DNA of 64,000 nt from Henricia sp. BOLD:AAB3569 (GCA_037783545.1 JBBELK010000481.1:1674001-1738000); one strand, 5' to 3'. Shown: positions 44,372-55,410, counted from the first letter of the stretch. Notes: generated by a model from the letters alone, not told the origin. Numbers and translations are program-made.

Positions 44372-45135
44372 ACGTCATTGGCATGAGCTCAATATTCTGT
44401 ATTATTACAGTACATGTACATATATTCTGATAGATTTTTGTCTGGCCCTTGGGAAAACATAGTAATTGTTTCAGTTTTGAGTACTTGTAACATAGACGAT
44501 CATTGAAATGTATACATACATACATACTGTACATACTGTACATGTGTACTTCTGAAAAAGTGGCAATTCGATTGAGTCATGCCAAACATGTACATTTACC
44601 CCTAACCCCAGTTAACCCCAGTTAACCCCATACTAAGCTACCAGAAGCCAATGAACTCCCGGTACCAGAAAGTGCTCAATTCCCCTCAGACGTTCTCTTT
44701 CACCAAAATGAAGGAAACTAAAACCGATTGGGATCGGAAATTGGAGCATTTTAACGTCACGACTCATCTAGGGATTACTACGCGATTCAACCAGATGTAT
44801 TCAGACATTCTCTACCCTTTTAAAGTTTTAATGTCTAAAGTGGTCTCCCCTGATAATGTTCCTTCCTGAATTGGTGTACGTGGTATTTTTAGACTGTGAA
44901 AGAGAATATATTGTTAATGGAATTCTATGCAGGTTTTCTCCATGTTTGTGGGAATTTTTACTTTATTGTTGATTGAGAATGGTTAGGTTACATGTAAGAG
45001 CAGTGGATGGGGAATTCCTGGCAGAAACTAGGCCAGTTTTCAGTCATCGAGGATGGGTTTTGTAATGTGGCCTGACAAATTAGCTGCGATTTTTGTGCTG
45101 TCAAGCTTTCAACACACAATGAGGGGAAAAAGGTT
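44372..45135. other. No recognised gene
   Basis: A 72-codon frame at 44651-44869 (starts MNSRYQKVLNSPQ) is not recognised and has no splice support. A short AACCCCAGTT repeat lies at 44607-44630. Confidence 0.4.
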
Positions 45136-46095
45136 GGTGTACCATAGAGGTGTGACACACCAGGCAATTAAATGCTCTACCAGCTGAGCTGGTAGTGGTA
45201 TACTCCCTCGGGTTTTCTCCAAGACCTCTGACACACTGGGCAGATGCTCTACCAGGTGAGCTATGAGGCACAGTGGTAACTCCCTCAGGTTTTCCCCAAA
45301 ACCTCTGACAAACTGGGCAGATGCGTTACCAGCTGAGCTATGAGGCACAGTGGTATACTCCCTCAGGTTTTCTCCAAGACCTCTGACACACTGGGCAGAT
45401 GCTCTACTAGCTGAGCTATGAGGCACAGTGGTATACTCCCTTAGGTTTTCCTGAAAACCTCTAAAACACCAGGAAGATGCTTTACCAGCTGAGCTATGAG
45501 ACACAGTGGTATACTCCCTCAGGTTTCCCCCAATACCTCTGACACACCGGGCAGATGCTCTACCAGCTGAGCTATGAGACACAGTGGTATACTCCTTCAG
45601 GTTTCCCCAAGACCTCCGACACACCAGGCAGATGCTCTACCAGCTGAGCTATGAGGCACAGTGGTAACTCCCTCAGGTTTCCCCCCAAACCTCTGACACA
45701 CTTGGCAGATGCGTTACCAGCTGAGCTATGAGGCACAGTGGTATACTCCCTCAGGTTTCCCCCAAGACCTCTGACACACCGGGCAGATGCGTTACCAGCT
45801 GAGCTATGAGACACAGTGGTATACTCCCTCAGGTTTCCCCCCCAAGACCTCTGACACACCAGACAGACGCTCTACCAGCTAATCTACATGTATGAGGCAC
45901 AGTGGTATACTCCCTCAGGTTTCCCCCAAAAACCTCTGACACACCAGGCAGATGCTCTACCAGCTGAGCTACATGTATGAGGCACAGTGGTATACTCCCT
46001 CAGGTTTCCCCCAAAAACCTCTGAAACACCAGGCAGACACTCTACCAGCTGAGCTACATGTATGAGGCACAGTGGTATACTCCCTCAGGTTTCCC
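45136..46095 (-). repeat. Second tandem array of tRNA-like units (S1), about 12 copies
   Basis: Same unit as 1-900 in reverse: CTCTACCAGCTGAGCTATGA and GGCACAGTGGTATACTCCCT every 76-82 bp. No box B is found in any unit, and the 3' acceptor half is missing, so the array has lost the terminal unit seen in the other two arrays. Confidence 0.9.
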
Positions 46096-46513
46096 TATGA
46101 ACCCAATATTTCTGTGTTGCTTGGATGCGCAACTGAGCAAGCTAACAAATTTGTGCAATTGGTACATGTATGGTGCCTACAGTACCAGTACCACTGAAGT
46201 GAAATCAGTACGCATTGGTACAGTGCATTATAAACCAGTTTGTTGGGTTTAACCACAACTGTCTACATCCACTGAAGCATTAATCATTTAGCTGTAATAC
46301 AGGAAATGGCCCACTTTGTTCATAATTTCCTGTATTGACAAAAGAGACCACAATCTTCACGAGTAGGGGGAGGGGGGGTGGGGTGCGGGGTGGGCATTGT
46401 GGAAGGGGGAGGCGTTATCTACATGTACATTAGTGCAGCACAGAAGGTGCTTAAATTGGCCTTTTGCGTGTTTCGCATAATTTACGAATAGCGTCTAGTG
46501 TACTGACATATCT
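46096..46513. other. No recognised gene; G-rich stretch
   Basis: A G-rich run lies at 46365-46412. Otherwise unassigned. Confidence 0.4.
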
Positions 46514-46948
46514 GGGTAATTCCCAAAATTAGAGGTCCAAAATTGTTGGTGTCCCAGTTGAGTACGACACTCTCTGCTTCAAAAATCACCACTTATGACC
46601 ACAAATTCTCAGTAATGGACTGTGGCCTGTGATTATAGGGGGCAGCATTAACATTTTGTTCTCTGATTCCTGACAAATATTCAAAACAAAAGACCATAAA
46701 GGCTTATAATTTGTTCCATGGTATTGAATAGGATTTTGGTGTCCTGGGTTACCTACGCCAATGAAAATTGGCTGTAGAATGAGTTTGCATTAACCTTGGT
46801 GCCATATCTACACACAAACATTAAATTTAAGTGGGATTTGTTGAACTAAAAATTATTTTTTACTGGGAAACCACTTTCAATCACGAAAAACACTTGGAAA
46901 TCTTAAAAAGCATGTCACACTTTTGGACCCCTAATTTTGGGAATTACA
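46514..46948. mobile_element. GGGTAATTCCC-type element, copy f
   Basis: The left end GGGTAATTCCCAAAATTAG and the right end (inwards GTAATTCCCAAAATTAGGGG) pair, with CATGTCACACTTTTGGACCC next to the right end. A GTGTCC word follows each end. Target duplication is not clear. Confidence 0.65.
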
Positions 46949-47494
46949 CATTTCCTTTCACATACACTTAGTATCCACTCGACCAGACAAATTTTGTTGT
47001 TGCTATGTGGTGCACACGGGAGGTGTGGAGTACAGAATCAATACTGTGTTCACTGTAGGAGAGAATGGCATGAAACAACCAGATTACTAGTTGCTAGGCA
47101 ATGGCATTCACCACGTAGCAACGGTATACTTAGTATGTGGACTTCCTAAACTGCACCTCCATTTGAATGTGAAGAATTCGGGGCGCTAGCCATTACAATA
47201 TGTAAATGTTACGCGCAAAAGGCTATTTATTGGACTCGGTCTAGAGGGTATTTTCAGCCCTGTAATCACTACATGTATATACTGTAATCAGTACGATTAG
47301 TCTGTCACCCTGCAGGCCATTTCCAAGGATTATTACTGGTAGGAGCTAGGGTCCCAGTTCAGCGATGTTTTTTTTGTCTCGTGGGAAATCAGGCAATTTT
47401 GGATGAAACATAATCCTGCCAGCTCTCTATAGTTTCTGATTGGATCCTACAACCATGGTTTTATATTGCACCCAAGGGAAAAATTATGAAAATC
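46949..47494. other. No recognised gene
   Basis: A 70-codon frame at 46937-47149 is unrecognised. A family-specific word (GGACTCGGTCTAGAGGGTAT) near 47234 is similar to 10650-10670. Confidence 0.4.
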
Positions 47495-47893
47495 TGGGGG
47501 TGTAGTTTGGCAACACAGACCATATCTTCCAGGATATACATTGTACCTTTGTCTGGTCTCAAAATAAAATAAATAAGTTTAAGTTGTTCTGAAGAGATAA
47601 CTTAGGCCCCAAAAGGGTTACAAATAGTGTGACAACATGCCTTTCTAAGAACCCCGTGTACAATTTTCCAATATACGCTCGTAACCGGGACGGACACTTG
47701 TGTTACATTTTAGGCCGTCCCAGTTACAAGCGTATTTTGGAAATTTGTACACAGGGTTTTTAGAAAGGCATGTCACACTATTTTTAACCCTTTTTGGGCC
47801 CAAGTTATCTCTATTTTATTTTGAGACCAGACAAAGGTATTTTCTTAAAAATATGGTCTATGTGTTGCCTAAATTCCCCTTTACCGTGGAAAG
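47495..47893. mobile_element. Long near-perfect palindrome, GGGTCTTTC-type copy j2
   Basis: Arms of about 180 bp meet near 47697: TGGCAACACAGACCATAT at the left has its complement near 47853, and CGCTCGTAACCGGGACGG has its complement near 47720. Subterminal ATAGTGTGACA occurs in both arms. The outer right end (CTTTACCGTGGAAAGAATC) matches the left terminus of copy j1. Frames across it are mirror artefacts. Confidence 0.8.
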
Positions 47894-47906
47894 AATCATG
47901 TGTACC

Positions 47907-47951
47907 CCGGTACATGTACATGTACATGTACATGTACATGTACATGTACAC
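47907..47951. repeat. (TACATG)n microsatellite
   Basis: About seven units of the self-complementary hexamer ACATGT. Shorter runs occur at 49260-49282 and 61043-61072. Confidence 0.9.
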
Positions 47952-48092
47952 GTTATATGTACCAATTTCAACTGTTTACAGGTCATCCACACTGGACTTA
48001 ATTTGGTTCAAATAGCAACTACATGTATCTCCATATTCTTTTTACCAAAAAAGTGAAGGCTCTAAAATGTACATCTATTATACATTGTACAT

Positions 48093-48684
48093 GGGTCATT
48101 CCATGAGGTTGGGTCGGGTCGGGTCATTCCATGAAGTTGAGGAACACGGTTTCCGTGTTACATCCACAACCATTTTTACTTCTTTTTTTGCCCTTGATAA
48201 CCACATGAATCAATACTATTCAAAAATTCAAGCTGTTGGATGAGAGAAATTTAAAACATTCATTACTTGTAACAAAATCCTCATGTATTTAAATGTATAT
48301 GTCAACTAAATAGAATTTTGTTCAAATGTAGGTGTGACATTTGGTGCTTTTTAGCAGATTTTCTTGAATCACAAAGAAATTTAAGCTAGAATCCTTTAAA
48401 TTCAAATTAAAAAGGATTGTTTAGTTTGAGAACTGTGTGTTAATTTCGAATTCAACATGAAAACATTTGTAGTTGGAGTGAAAGCAGTTGAACTGTATTG
48501 GTTTCCAAGTTACATCCCCAACCACCACTTTGTTAAATAATTCAAAATGGCGGCACTTTGTCAACACTGAAGACATCATGCAATATTTGTTATATATAAA
48601 TAGTGACTCATTGCTACCTTATTGACAATTTTTGTGGAAATGAAGAAATGTCACACTTTGTTCCTCAACTTCATGGAATGACCC
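48093..48684. mobile_element. GGGTCATTCC-type element, copy g, with duplicated left end
   Basis: The left end appears twice (48093 and 48113): GGGTCATTCCATGAAGTTGA. The inner copy pairs perfectly with the right end (48660-48684). GTGTGACA-type words (AATGTCACACTTTG) lie next to the right end. Flanks are ACAT and ATAT. Confidence 0.7.
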
Positions 48685-48699
48685 ATATAAAAAAAAAAA

Positions 48700-49077
48700 C
48701 GGTGTCCATGTTGCGTTGGTAAATGTACAAGTTCTTTTATTTAAAGAATGGAGAATTATTTATCTGGTGAAATATTTGTTGTACTGAATATGGCTACATG
48801 TAGGTGTCCCAATATAATCATGTTGTTTTCACTGACCTATCTCTCACAGATCATGAAATATTTGTCTTACCTACGCAACATGGACACCAGTGATGTTTAA
48901 CACTACGAGTACATTTTGGAGGTCTGTAGTTTTGTTACAATGTGATGTAAATACTTCTATTGTAGTGTAACATGTGTTTCTTTATGAAATGAATATACTT
49001 ACTAAAGTAGCTGGGCTGGAATGTTACTCATATTTAAGATCTGGTATGTCACACTTTTCGTGGAATGATCGACCCAC
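48700..49077 (-). mobile_element. GGGTCATTC-type element, copy h2
   Basis: Inverted relative of 8092-8580, ending GGTATGTCACACTTTTCGTG near 49044. It contains its own hairpin: GTGTCCATGTTGCG at 48703 and CGCAACATGGACAC at 48875. Confidence 0.65.
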
Positions 49078-49356
49078 ATACAATATGCACAGTAGATACA
49101 TGTATACTTCATCAATGTCTTCAAATCACAGCTCCTAATTTGCAGGTAAAATTCTTGGCCGGTCATCTGTCTACGATGGTCTAATATTCCTGACTCACTC
49201 AGTGTGAAATTAGCCTACATGTACATGTACCGGTACTACCCGTATCACACTACATGTACCGGTACATGTACATGTACATGTAGGGGAAGGGGGGAGTATA
49301 TTAGTATCGCAGTGTGCACCCATAGACGTGATTGATGTATATGTAACAGTAATGTT

Positions 49357-49670
49357 TAAAGGCCCTAGATGATCTGTTTTTTTTAGTGATTCTGCGAACA
49401 AAACCATCAAAAGAAGGACATCAAAACTTATCTGAAGACATTTCAGCTCCTAAAACATGGAAATCCATACTTGCGTTTTGCCGGTCTTGACGACGAGTTT
49501 CAAAATGATTGTTTGTGACTTATTATGCACTCTGTGGTTGTCGTACTGGTTGTGTACGCGACCAGTCTAGCGCACATTCGCAGTGTAACATACGGTACGG
49601 AAAGCGCGCAAAGCATGGTAAAATTATATCATCTCGGGCGCGGGCGGAAACATTTCATTGGATAAGCTCC
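49357..49670 (-). mobile_element. TTAA-type element T2, partial copy
   Basis: After TTAA (49353-49356) it begins AGGCCCTAGATGATCTGTTT, the same terminus as the right end of the copy at 30607, and carries TATATCATCTCGGGCG at about 49624. One end only. Confidence 0.65.
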
Positions 49671-49774
49671 TTCAAAAAATTAGCATGGATCCGCCACTGA
49701 TTTCTGCTTTTATGGTTGCAGAAATTCGGTCCATGCTGTGCGAGAAAAACTAAATACCGGTACCAATATGTTCG

Positions 49775-50995
49775 AATAAACCTTATTGATATTCTCAAGG
49801 CATCATGGGATTGGATGACAAGCAAGGTGGGCAATTTACACACAGACATAATGAGGCTCTGGGGACATGACCTAATTTATCAATTTTATTCTCTTTTCTG
49901 TTTAAAAGCGATTGACAAATATCTTCCCACACGTTTTTTATGAAGGAAAGATTTTTATTTTAATTGAGCGTAGATGAAATAAACTTGAAAACTAAATTTT
50001 TTGTACGGCTAGGCTCCAGTTTACAAAGTTATACGGTAGGCCTAGAAGGGCTGTTATGATTGGTTGAAATACCACATACCAGTAAGAGCCAATCAGGTGC
50101 ACTCTTTTGTAGAGTAATTTATTTCATTTTCCTACAGTTAGAATAGAAATTTAGATCTCTTCATTATAACAATTTTGTGGGACGATCTGTCAACTTATTA
50201 TCATTGAGAATGAAATGCATAGTTCCGACCTGTCAATCAAGCCGAACCCGCCGACCAATCACAACAGAGCTAGCAGACATCGCCCACATAGGTCAAAGTG
50301 CATACATACAGTTTGTACAGTGTTGTATGCGGTGATCCGGGTGAATTCTTGGTTTTAAGGCCGGACGATTCGCTGTTCAAAGGTAATAGAAAGCATGTAT
50401 TTCATAATGATATGACATCCGGGTCTTTCTATAAATTAGGGGTCCAAAAGTGTGACATTTAGTGTCCCCTGTTGCACCTGATATGTGTTATTTTTCGTAC
50501 AAAAATCATTAAAATGGCCTTTAAACCATTTTTTATGAATTGTACTTTATGTACCCACTCTTTGAGATGGAAAGTATTTATTAAGAAAGTGTCCTGAATT
50601 TACAAAAACAAGGTGTAAAATGTAACGGGGGACACCAACATTGGACCCCTAATTTATAGAAAGACCCATCCCTGTATTACTGGCCCTTTACTCAGTGTGT
50701 TCTAAGATAACTGTCGACCCTGTATGAAACATGAATACCTTTGAGTTTTCTCCAATGAATCTGTGTTTTCCGTTGAAAGTCCCATTGGTTTGTGCAGTGT
50801 GTGTGGACATTTTGAGGGATATTGTGTGAGTCATAGCAACAATATCCAAGGGGGTGGAGTTAACTGGGCAAATTCGGAACTATGCATTGATGAACGTTTT
50901 CATGTCCCAGAGCCTCATAGGTTTGTGTGAAAATTGCCAGCCTTGTTTGTCATCCAATCCCATGATGCCTTGAGAACGTCAATAAGGTTTAAATT
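49775..50995. repeat. Inverted repeat pair with a GGGTC element nested between
   Basis: The arm CTCAAGGCATCATGGGATTG with GGATGACAAGCAAGG (49795-49830) and the tail GAGGCTCTGGGGACATGA return as complements at 50899-50990. Arms are about 95 bp. Copy e (50421-50667) is inserted between them. Confidence 0.7.
50421..50667. mobile_element. GGGTCTTTCTA-type palindromic element, copy e, with 4-bp duplication
   Basis: ATCC flanks both ends (50417-50420, 50668-50671). It is nearly identical to copy d at 41933, including GTGTGACATTTAGTGTCCCC and TGTACTTTATGTAC, and is 247 bp long. Confidence 0.85.
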
Positions 50996-51339
50996 TACTG
51001 GCTGCATGCTTCTTGAAATACATGCCTTTACAGTTCCCCCACAATTCACTGCGCATGATGGGATACACACTATGCCTCTGCGTTCAATCTTCTCGTGTAG
51101 AATCGAATGAGAATTGGCAGGTCAGTGGAGCTATCGGTCGCTTCAAACTCGTAAAAAGCTTCAAATTTGTGTTTTTGACACCAATGTTCGCTGGTAATAT
51201 AGAGCTCAGATACAGATTCAACCAACTGTATATTTCGGATTATATCGGCGTCTAGGGGTGGAATAATTGAGACTGTCGAAAACCTGTTGTCACGGTAATC
51301 TGTGATGCTGAGCGAGTGCCGTGTGGGGCACGGCGAAGT

Positions 51340-51555
51340 GGTCCAGGGCGAGGTGGTTTTGGGGTGAAATTAATTTACGTCTCGCGAGACGAAAAATAAT
51401 TGTTTTGCTCATAATTTCTCAAAGACTATGTACATGTAGCACTTCAAACAAAACCATTTCAGGGAAAAGTTTTCTACCGTCATTGTGTTTATATTGTGTG
51501 AGTTATGTGTAAACATTTCTCTGATTCCTTGAGATACCAATCATGTATTCTACCT
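51340..51555 (-). mobile_element. T1 element, CTCGCGAG subtype, left end lost
   Basis: GCGAAGTGG and TGGTTTTGGGG words, then GTCTCGCGAGACG (about 51379), then the end CAATCATGTATTCTACCT followed by TTAA (51556-51559). Confidence 0.7.
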
Positions 51556-51596
51556 TTAAACATTCAAGATTGAGACATTGATCGCACACTTATTAC

Positions 51597-51819
51597 CTAC
51601 TAAGCAACATGCCTCATCCATATATGCATCTTGGGAATTCCTCCGAAGAATTTCTGAGACAGATGTCTCCCGGCGAGGGTTCTCCCACGGGGCATTGAAG
51701 ATGTCAAGACATTGTAGTATGATCCACACTTGATTAGATGTCTTCTGCATCGAAATGCCACGGGATTTATTTTGAACAGATGCCGTAACAAAAACATTGC
51801 GTGCGTTTCGGACGTATTG
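51597..51819 (-). CDS. Possible internal exon, unrecognised protein
   Basis: On the minus strand an open stretch of 74 codons plus one base runs from a weak acceptor (AAAAG|CAA, with an in-frame stop just upstream) to a donor G|GTAATAAG. The composition looks protein-like: a KTSNQVWIILQCLDIFNAPW block, then an Arg/Glu-rich block, then QDAYMDEACC. I do not recognise a family. Alternatives are a transposon relic or chance. The polypyrimidine tract is poor and no partner exon is seen. Confidence 0.3.
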
Positions 51820-52009
51820 CTTTTAATAATCCTGTCTGGCAGATTATCGTGGATAATAAAGGTTCTAATGACGTAATGGAATTGGTATTTTATAGGTAAA
51901 ACTTAACGAGCTGACAGTTGCTTCAAATAAGCCCGTATACGCGATTTGCAAGGCCCCAACATTTTTGTCAACCGTTTGACCGGGAAAAAAAACCTTCAAA
52001 TGGAAGATA

Positions 52010-52135
52010 CGGTAGAAGTGAGTTTGGAAATATGGATGCAGTGAAAAGCAACTTGGCTCCACCGGGATTCGAACCGTGGACCTTCTGCTTAATGTGCAGA
52101 CGCCCTACCAATTGAGCTATGAAGCCAACTGGTGG
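52010..52135 (-). repeat. tRNA-derived SINE S2, minus copy
   Basis: Minus-strand head GGCTTCATAGCTCAATTGGT with GGTTCGAATCCCGGTGGAGC. The anticodon stem TCTGC/GCAGA pairs perfectly around ACATTAA. Position 33 is C, which argues against a working tRNA. The body AAGTTGCTTTTCACTGCATC follows. Confidence 0.75.
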
Positions 52136-52249
52136 TTTTGAAACACGGTATTGCAGTTGTTCCTCACTGATTGGGATTGGCTATCATGTGAGCTTAACAA
52201 GCCCTACAGAGAGATAAACCCTTCAATGAGATAAACACCAGTAATTGGC

Positions 52250-52375
52250 TTCATACATGTAGGGCGTCTGCACGTTAAGCAGAAGGTCCGCGGTTCAAAT
52301 CCCGGTAGAGTCAAGTTGCTTTTCACTGCATCAAGATTTCCCAAACTCATGGACATTTGTCCACATTTGTATCAA
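52250..52375 (+). repeat. tRNA-derived SINE S2, plus copy
   Basis: The head is damaged (GGCTTCATACATGTAGGGCG) but the anticodon stem and box B (CGGTTCAAATCCCGG) remain. The body TTGCTTTTCACTGCATCAAG is the same as the minus copy, so the two form an inverted pair 115 bp apart. Confidence 0.75.
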
Positions 52376-52515
52376 ATTTACTCAGCCCGGCGGTCCCTGG
52401 GTCATAATCCTGAAAATAATCACTTTTTCATACTTAATAATTAGGGCAAGCTTGGCAGGAGTTTCTGGCATATCTTAAGGATTTCTAGGAGGGGTGGTTA
52501 TTGAAGGGTTTATCC

Positions 52516-52793
52516 TGTGTGTTCGTTTTCATCGGGTTTCGTGTCAAATTTTCGAGTTTCGAGTCAAATTTTCGACTCTCAAATTTGGATTTTCGACTCT
52601 CAAATTTGGATTTTCGACTCTCAAATTTGGATTTTCGACTCAAATTTAGATTTTCGACTCAAATTTGGATTTTTGACTTGAAAATTTGATTTTTTTACTC
52701 GAAAACTGGAAAATTAGACTTGAGACTCAGAAATTTGACTCGAGACTCGAGACTCAAAAATGTTGACTCGAGACTCGATGAAAACGAGCACAC
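52516..52793. mobile_element. 278-bp element with exact 8-bp duplication and internal minisatellite
   Basis: GTTTATCC flanks both ends (52508-52515, 52794-52801). The inverted ends share GTGT-x-TCGTTTTCATCG. The inside holds about four units of CAAATTTGGATTTTCGACTC and ends in GACTCGAGACTCGAG words. An 8-bp duplication is usual for hAT-type insertion. A relative without clear ends lies at 61482-61785. Confidence 0.75.
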
Positions 52794-52801
52794 GTTTATC
52801 C

Positions 52802-52970
52802 CTCTGTAGGGCTTGCTAAGCTCACTTTATAGCCAATCCCAATCAGTGAGGAACAACTGTCCTACGACACCCCCAGTTGGCTTTATAGCCAAGTTTCTTT
52901 TCACTGCATCCAGATTTCCCCAACTCATGGACATTTGTCAACATTTGTATCGAACATTTTCATGGTTCTA
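52802..52970 (+). repeat. S2-associated inverted arm
   Basis: Reverse complement of 52140-52225 (TTCCTCACTGATTGGGATTG on one strand, CAATCCCAATCAGTGAGGAA on the other), followed by another S2 body end (TTTCTTTTCACTGCATCCAG) without a tRNA-like head. Confidence 0.7.
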
Positions 52971-53140
52971 CAAATGTACAAAGAGTACATGTACAGGAAG
53001 GGGAGGGAGTCGAAGGCCACGTAGAACTTTACATGCACTGTAAAATGTTGACATTTCATGGTACTGACAGAAAAAAATATTGATAAGTACTGTTTTGGCG
53101 GGAGGGAGTGGGGGGTCTTGAAAAATAATACACTCTGTAA

Positions 53141-53708
53141 GGCCCGCTTCAAACGTCTGCGCTTATGCCGTGTCGAATTAAAATAAACTTGATTTTTTTT
53201 AAATTCGACACGGCACAAGCACGACGTTTGAAGCCATTTGGCTTGGCAAAATGAGTTCGACACGGCAGAAGATTTTAGCTCGACAGGGTCTGCCGTGCTA
53301 ACTCTATTTTGTGCGGCACAAGCGCAAGCATGGCTTGGCTTCAAACGTCGTGCTTCTGCCGTGTCAAATTTAATTCCAGTTCGAAGTTGGTCCGCAATTT
53401 TGTTCACAACTACCGGTAGGATACGCATGCTCGCAGCGCGTATGTGAGTAAATAAATAACCAACAAACAAGTGCATCAAAATAATAAAATGGCGACGTAC
53501 AATGGACAGAATGAAAAACACACGAGTACGGTGTACAACGTCCATGACGTGCACAATACTCATCCGCCATGTTGGATGTATTTAAGCTCGACTGGGAGTT
53601 TGCAATTAAGTTCGACGTTTGAAGCCACTGCCGTGCTAACATCGTGCCAACGTCGTGCCAAGTTGAATTTAATTCGACACGGCATAAGCGCGACGTTTGA
53701 AGCGGGCC
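53141..53708. mobile_element. TAA-flanked 568-bp element (GGCCCGCTTCAAACGTC ends)
   Basis: TAA at 53138-53140 and 53709-53711. The ends are GGCCCGCTTCAAACGTCTGC and (inwards) GGCCCGCTTCAAACGTCGCG, followed on both sides by GCTTATGCCGTGTCGAATTA. Inside, ACGTTTGAAGCCA occurs several times on both strands. The 212-codon minus frame across it follows these repeats and is not supported. Confidence 0.9.
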
Positions 53709-54089
53709 TAAGACTGTAAAAATGTTGACAACTTTGGACGGCAATTTGAGGTGCGTTCTTTCATACCCAGCTTTGATTTTTTTAATTTCATGGACAGAAT
53801 TTATTGAACACAAATCATTTTTGCTTCAACTCGTTCATGCTTGAACTATCCCACTGACAGTCTCCATGCACCACCGATTGTTAAAGAAATTATACATTTG
53901 GTGTTTAGACGTGTGCTCATCTCCGTAACGGTTACACACAGCCCTGTAGCTATGTTAGTCTTAAGATATGATATTTGTCAATTAAGTTATAAGATTGTCG
54001 ACTTTAATCACAGCTGAATATTTTCTCAGGGCAGATTATGCTGCTAAAAAAAAGTGTAGGGAAAACCAGAGGGAGTACATGTCAACACC

Positions 54090-54740
54090 ACTGTGCCTTA
54101 ACAGTACTACAATGTACATGTATAGCTCAACTGGTATACGTAGAGCATCTGCCTGGTGAGTCGGAGACCGCGTTTACACTGGGCCCGAGCTCGGGATCAA
54201 GATTGGTCCCCTGATAAGAATGCATCAGTGTTAACCACAATAATCCTGAGTGCCGCGTTTACATTCTGTAGTTGATCTCGAGCATGGTGCCAGAAGTTGC
54301 AGTCAAAGGTCATGCTCTGTGTGTGCATGTACATGTACTGATCAATGTGTGCATGGGTTGTACATATGTACCTGTACAGTAGGCCACTTGAATTTCGCGG
54401 GTTTCCCCCCGCTACGGCGGTGGAGCGGATGTGGCAGGTTGCGGTAAAGATTAATTGCTTATCTACATGTAACCGCAAACTGATCCCGAGCTCAGGATTA
54501 ATTGAACCCTCCGCCAACGCGAGACCAAAATCTCGGGGTCTGATCCGGGGCCAATTTGGTTCCGAGAGCGTTTACACTCAGCTTGTGATCCGGGGCTGAT
54601 CCCGAGCTCGGTGTTCGACCCCGAGCTCGGGATCAAGTGTAAACAGGGTGAGAGGTCCCGGGATTAAATCCGGATAAGGCCCATATACATGTACATGTAT
54701 GACGTTTCTCTCGTCCAAAGTTTGATTGTTTTATTTTTAT
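54090..54740 (+). repeat. SINE S1 copy split by a family E element
   Basis: The head runs to CATCTGCCTGGTGAGTCGG (54145-54163); box B (GGGATTAAATCC) and ATAAGGCCC resume at 54650, then the S1 body TTTCTCTCGTCC. A short tandem-array-type linker (CAGAGGGAGTACATG) precedes it. Confidence 0.75.
54167..54649 (-). mobile_element. Family E element, copy 3, inserted in a tRNA-like head
   Basis: The ends CGCGTTTACACTGGGCCCGA and (inwards) ACCCTGTTTACACTTGATCC match copies 1 and 2. GAG is present at both junctions, but the duplication is imperfect. Confidence 0.8.
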
Positions 54741-54924
54741 GGTGATGTCACCTCATCATTCAAGTCCACACGAACATAACCACAGCATATGTTCCTTCAT
54801 GGTTTTTCATTACGATGCCCATCTGCACGGGACTTTCCAGCGATGTAAAAATGTGTCGGCCACAACCCAGCTTTCTCTGTAAAACCATTGGTAAAACTTA
54901 GTGGTTGAGCGTAAAACTATTTAA

Positions 54925-55406
54925 AAAAATGTTCATAGATTTACGCCTAACTTACACAATATAAACATGATGACCGTAGAAAACTTCCCCTGAAATGGTT
55001 TTGTCTGAAGTGCTATAGTCTTTGAGAAATGAGTAAAACAATTAGTTTTCGTCTCATGAGACGAAAATTCAATTCGCCCCAAAACCATTTCGCCCAAATG
55101 CCATTTCGTCCCCAAACCACTTCGCCCGAGTGCCATTTCGCCCCAAATCACTTCGTCCAAACACTACATCGCCCAAATGCTACCGGTACTTCGCCCCAAA
55201 ACCACTTCGTGCACAGGCCGTGGTTCAGGGCGAAGTGGTTTTGGGGCGAAATGACTGTAAACCCTTTTTGAACTGTTTTCTCAAAAGTTAGACGAAGTAC
55301 GGAGCTGGTTTTTGCTCGGGTTGGTTTTAATCATGCATATCTTCAATCACACAGGGGATAAAACTATTTGTAACAGTTTACCAATCATGTACCGGGTATA
55401 CTATCT
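54925..55406 (+). mobile_element. TTAA-flanked element T1, copy f
   Basis: TTAA at 54921-54924 and 55407-55410. The left terminus is worn; the right end, core palindrome and hairpin are as in copy a. Confidence 0.8.
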
Positions 55407-55410
55407 TTAA

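Noticed and set aside
52051..52135. Working tRNA gene on the minus strand
   Set aside because: Stem pairing is good, but position 33 is C and the SINE S2 body follows directly.
53141..53708. 212-codon minus-strand gene overlapping this span
   Set aside because: The frame follows inverted copies of ACGTTTGAAGC within a TAA-flanked element and shows no domain.
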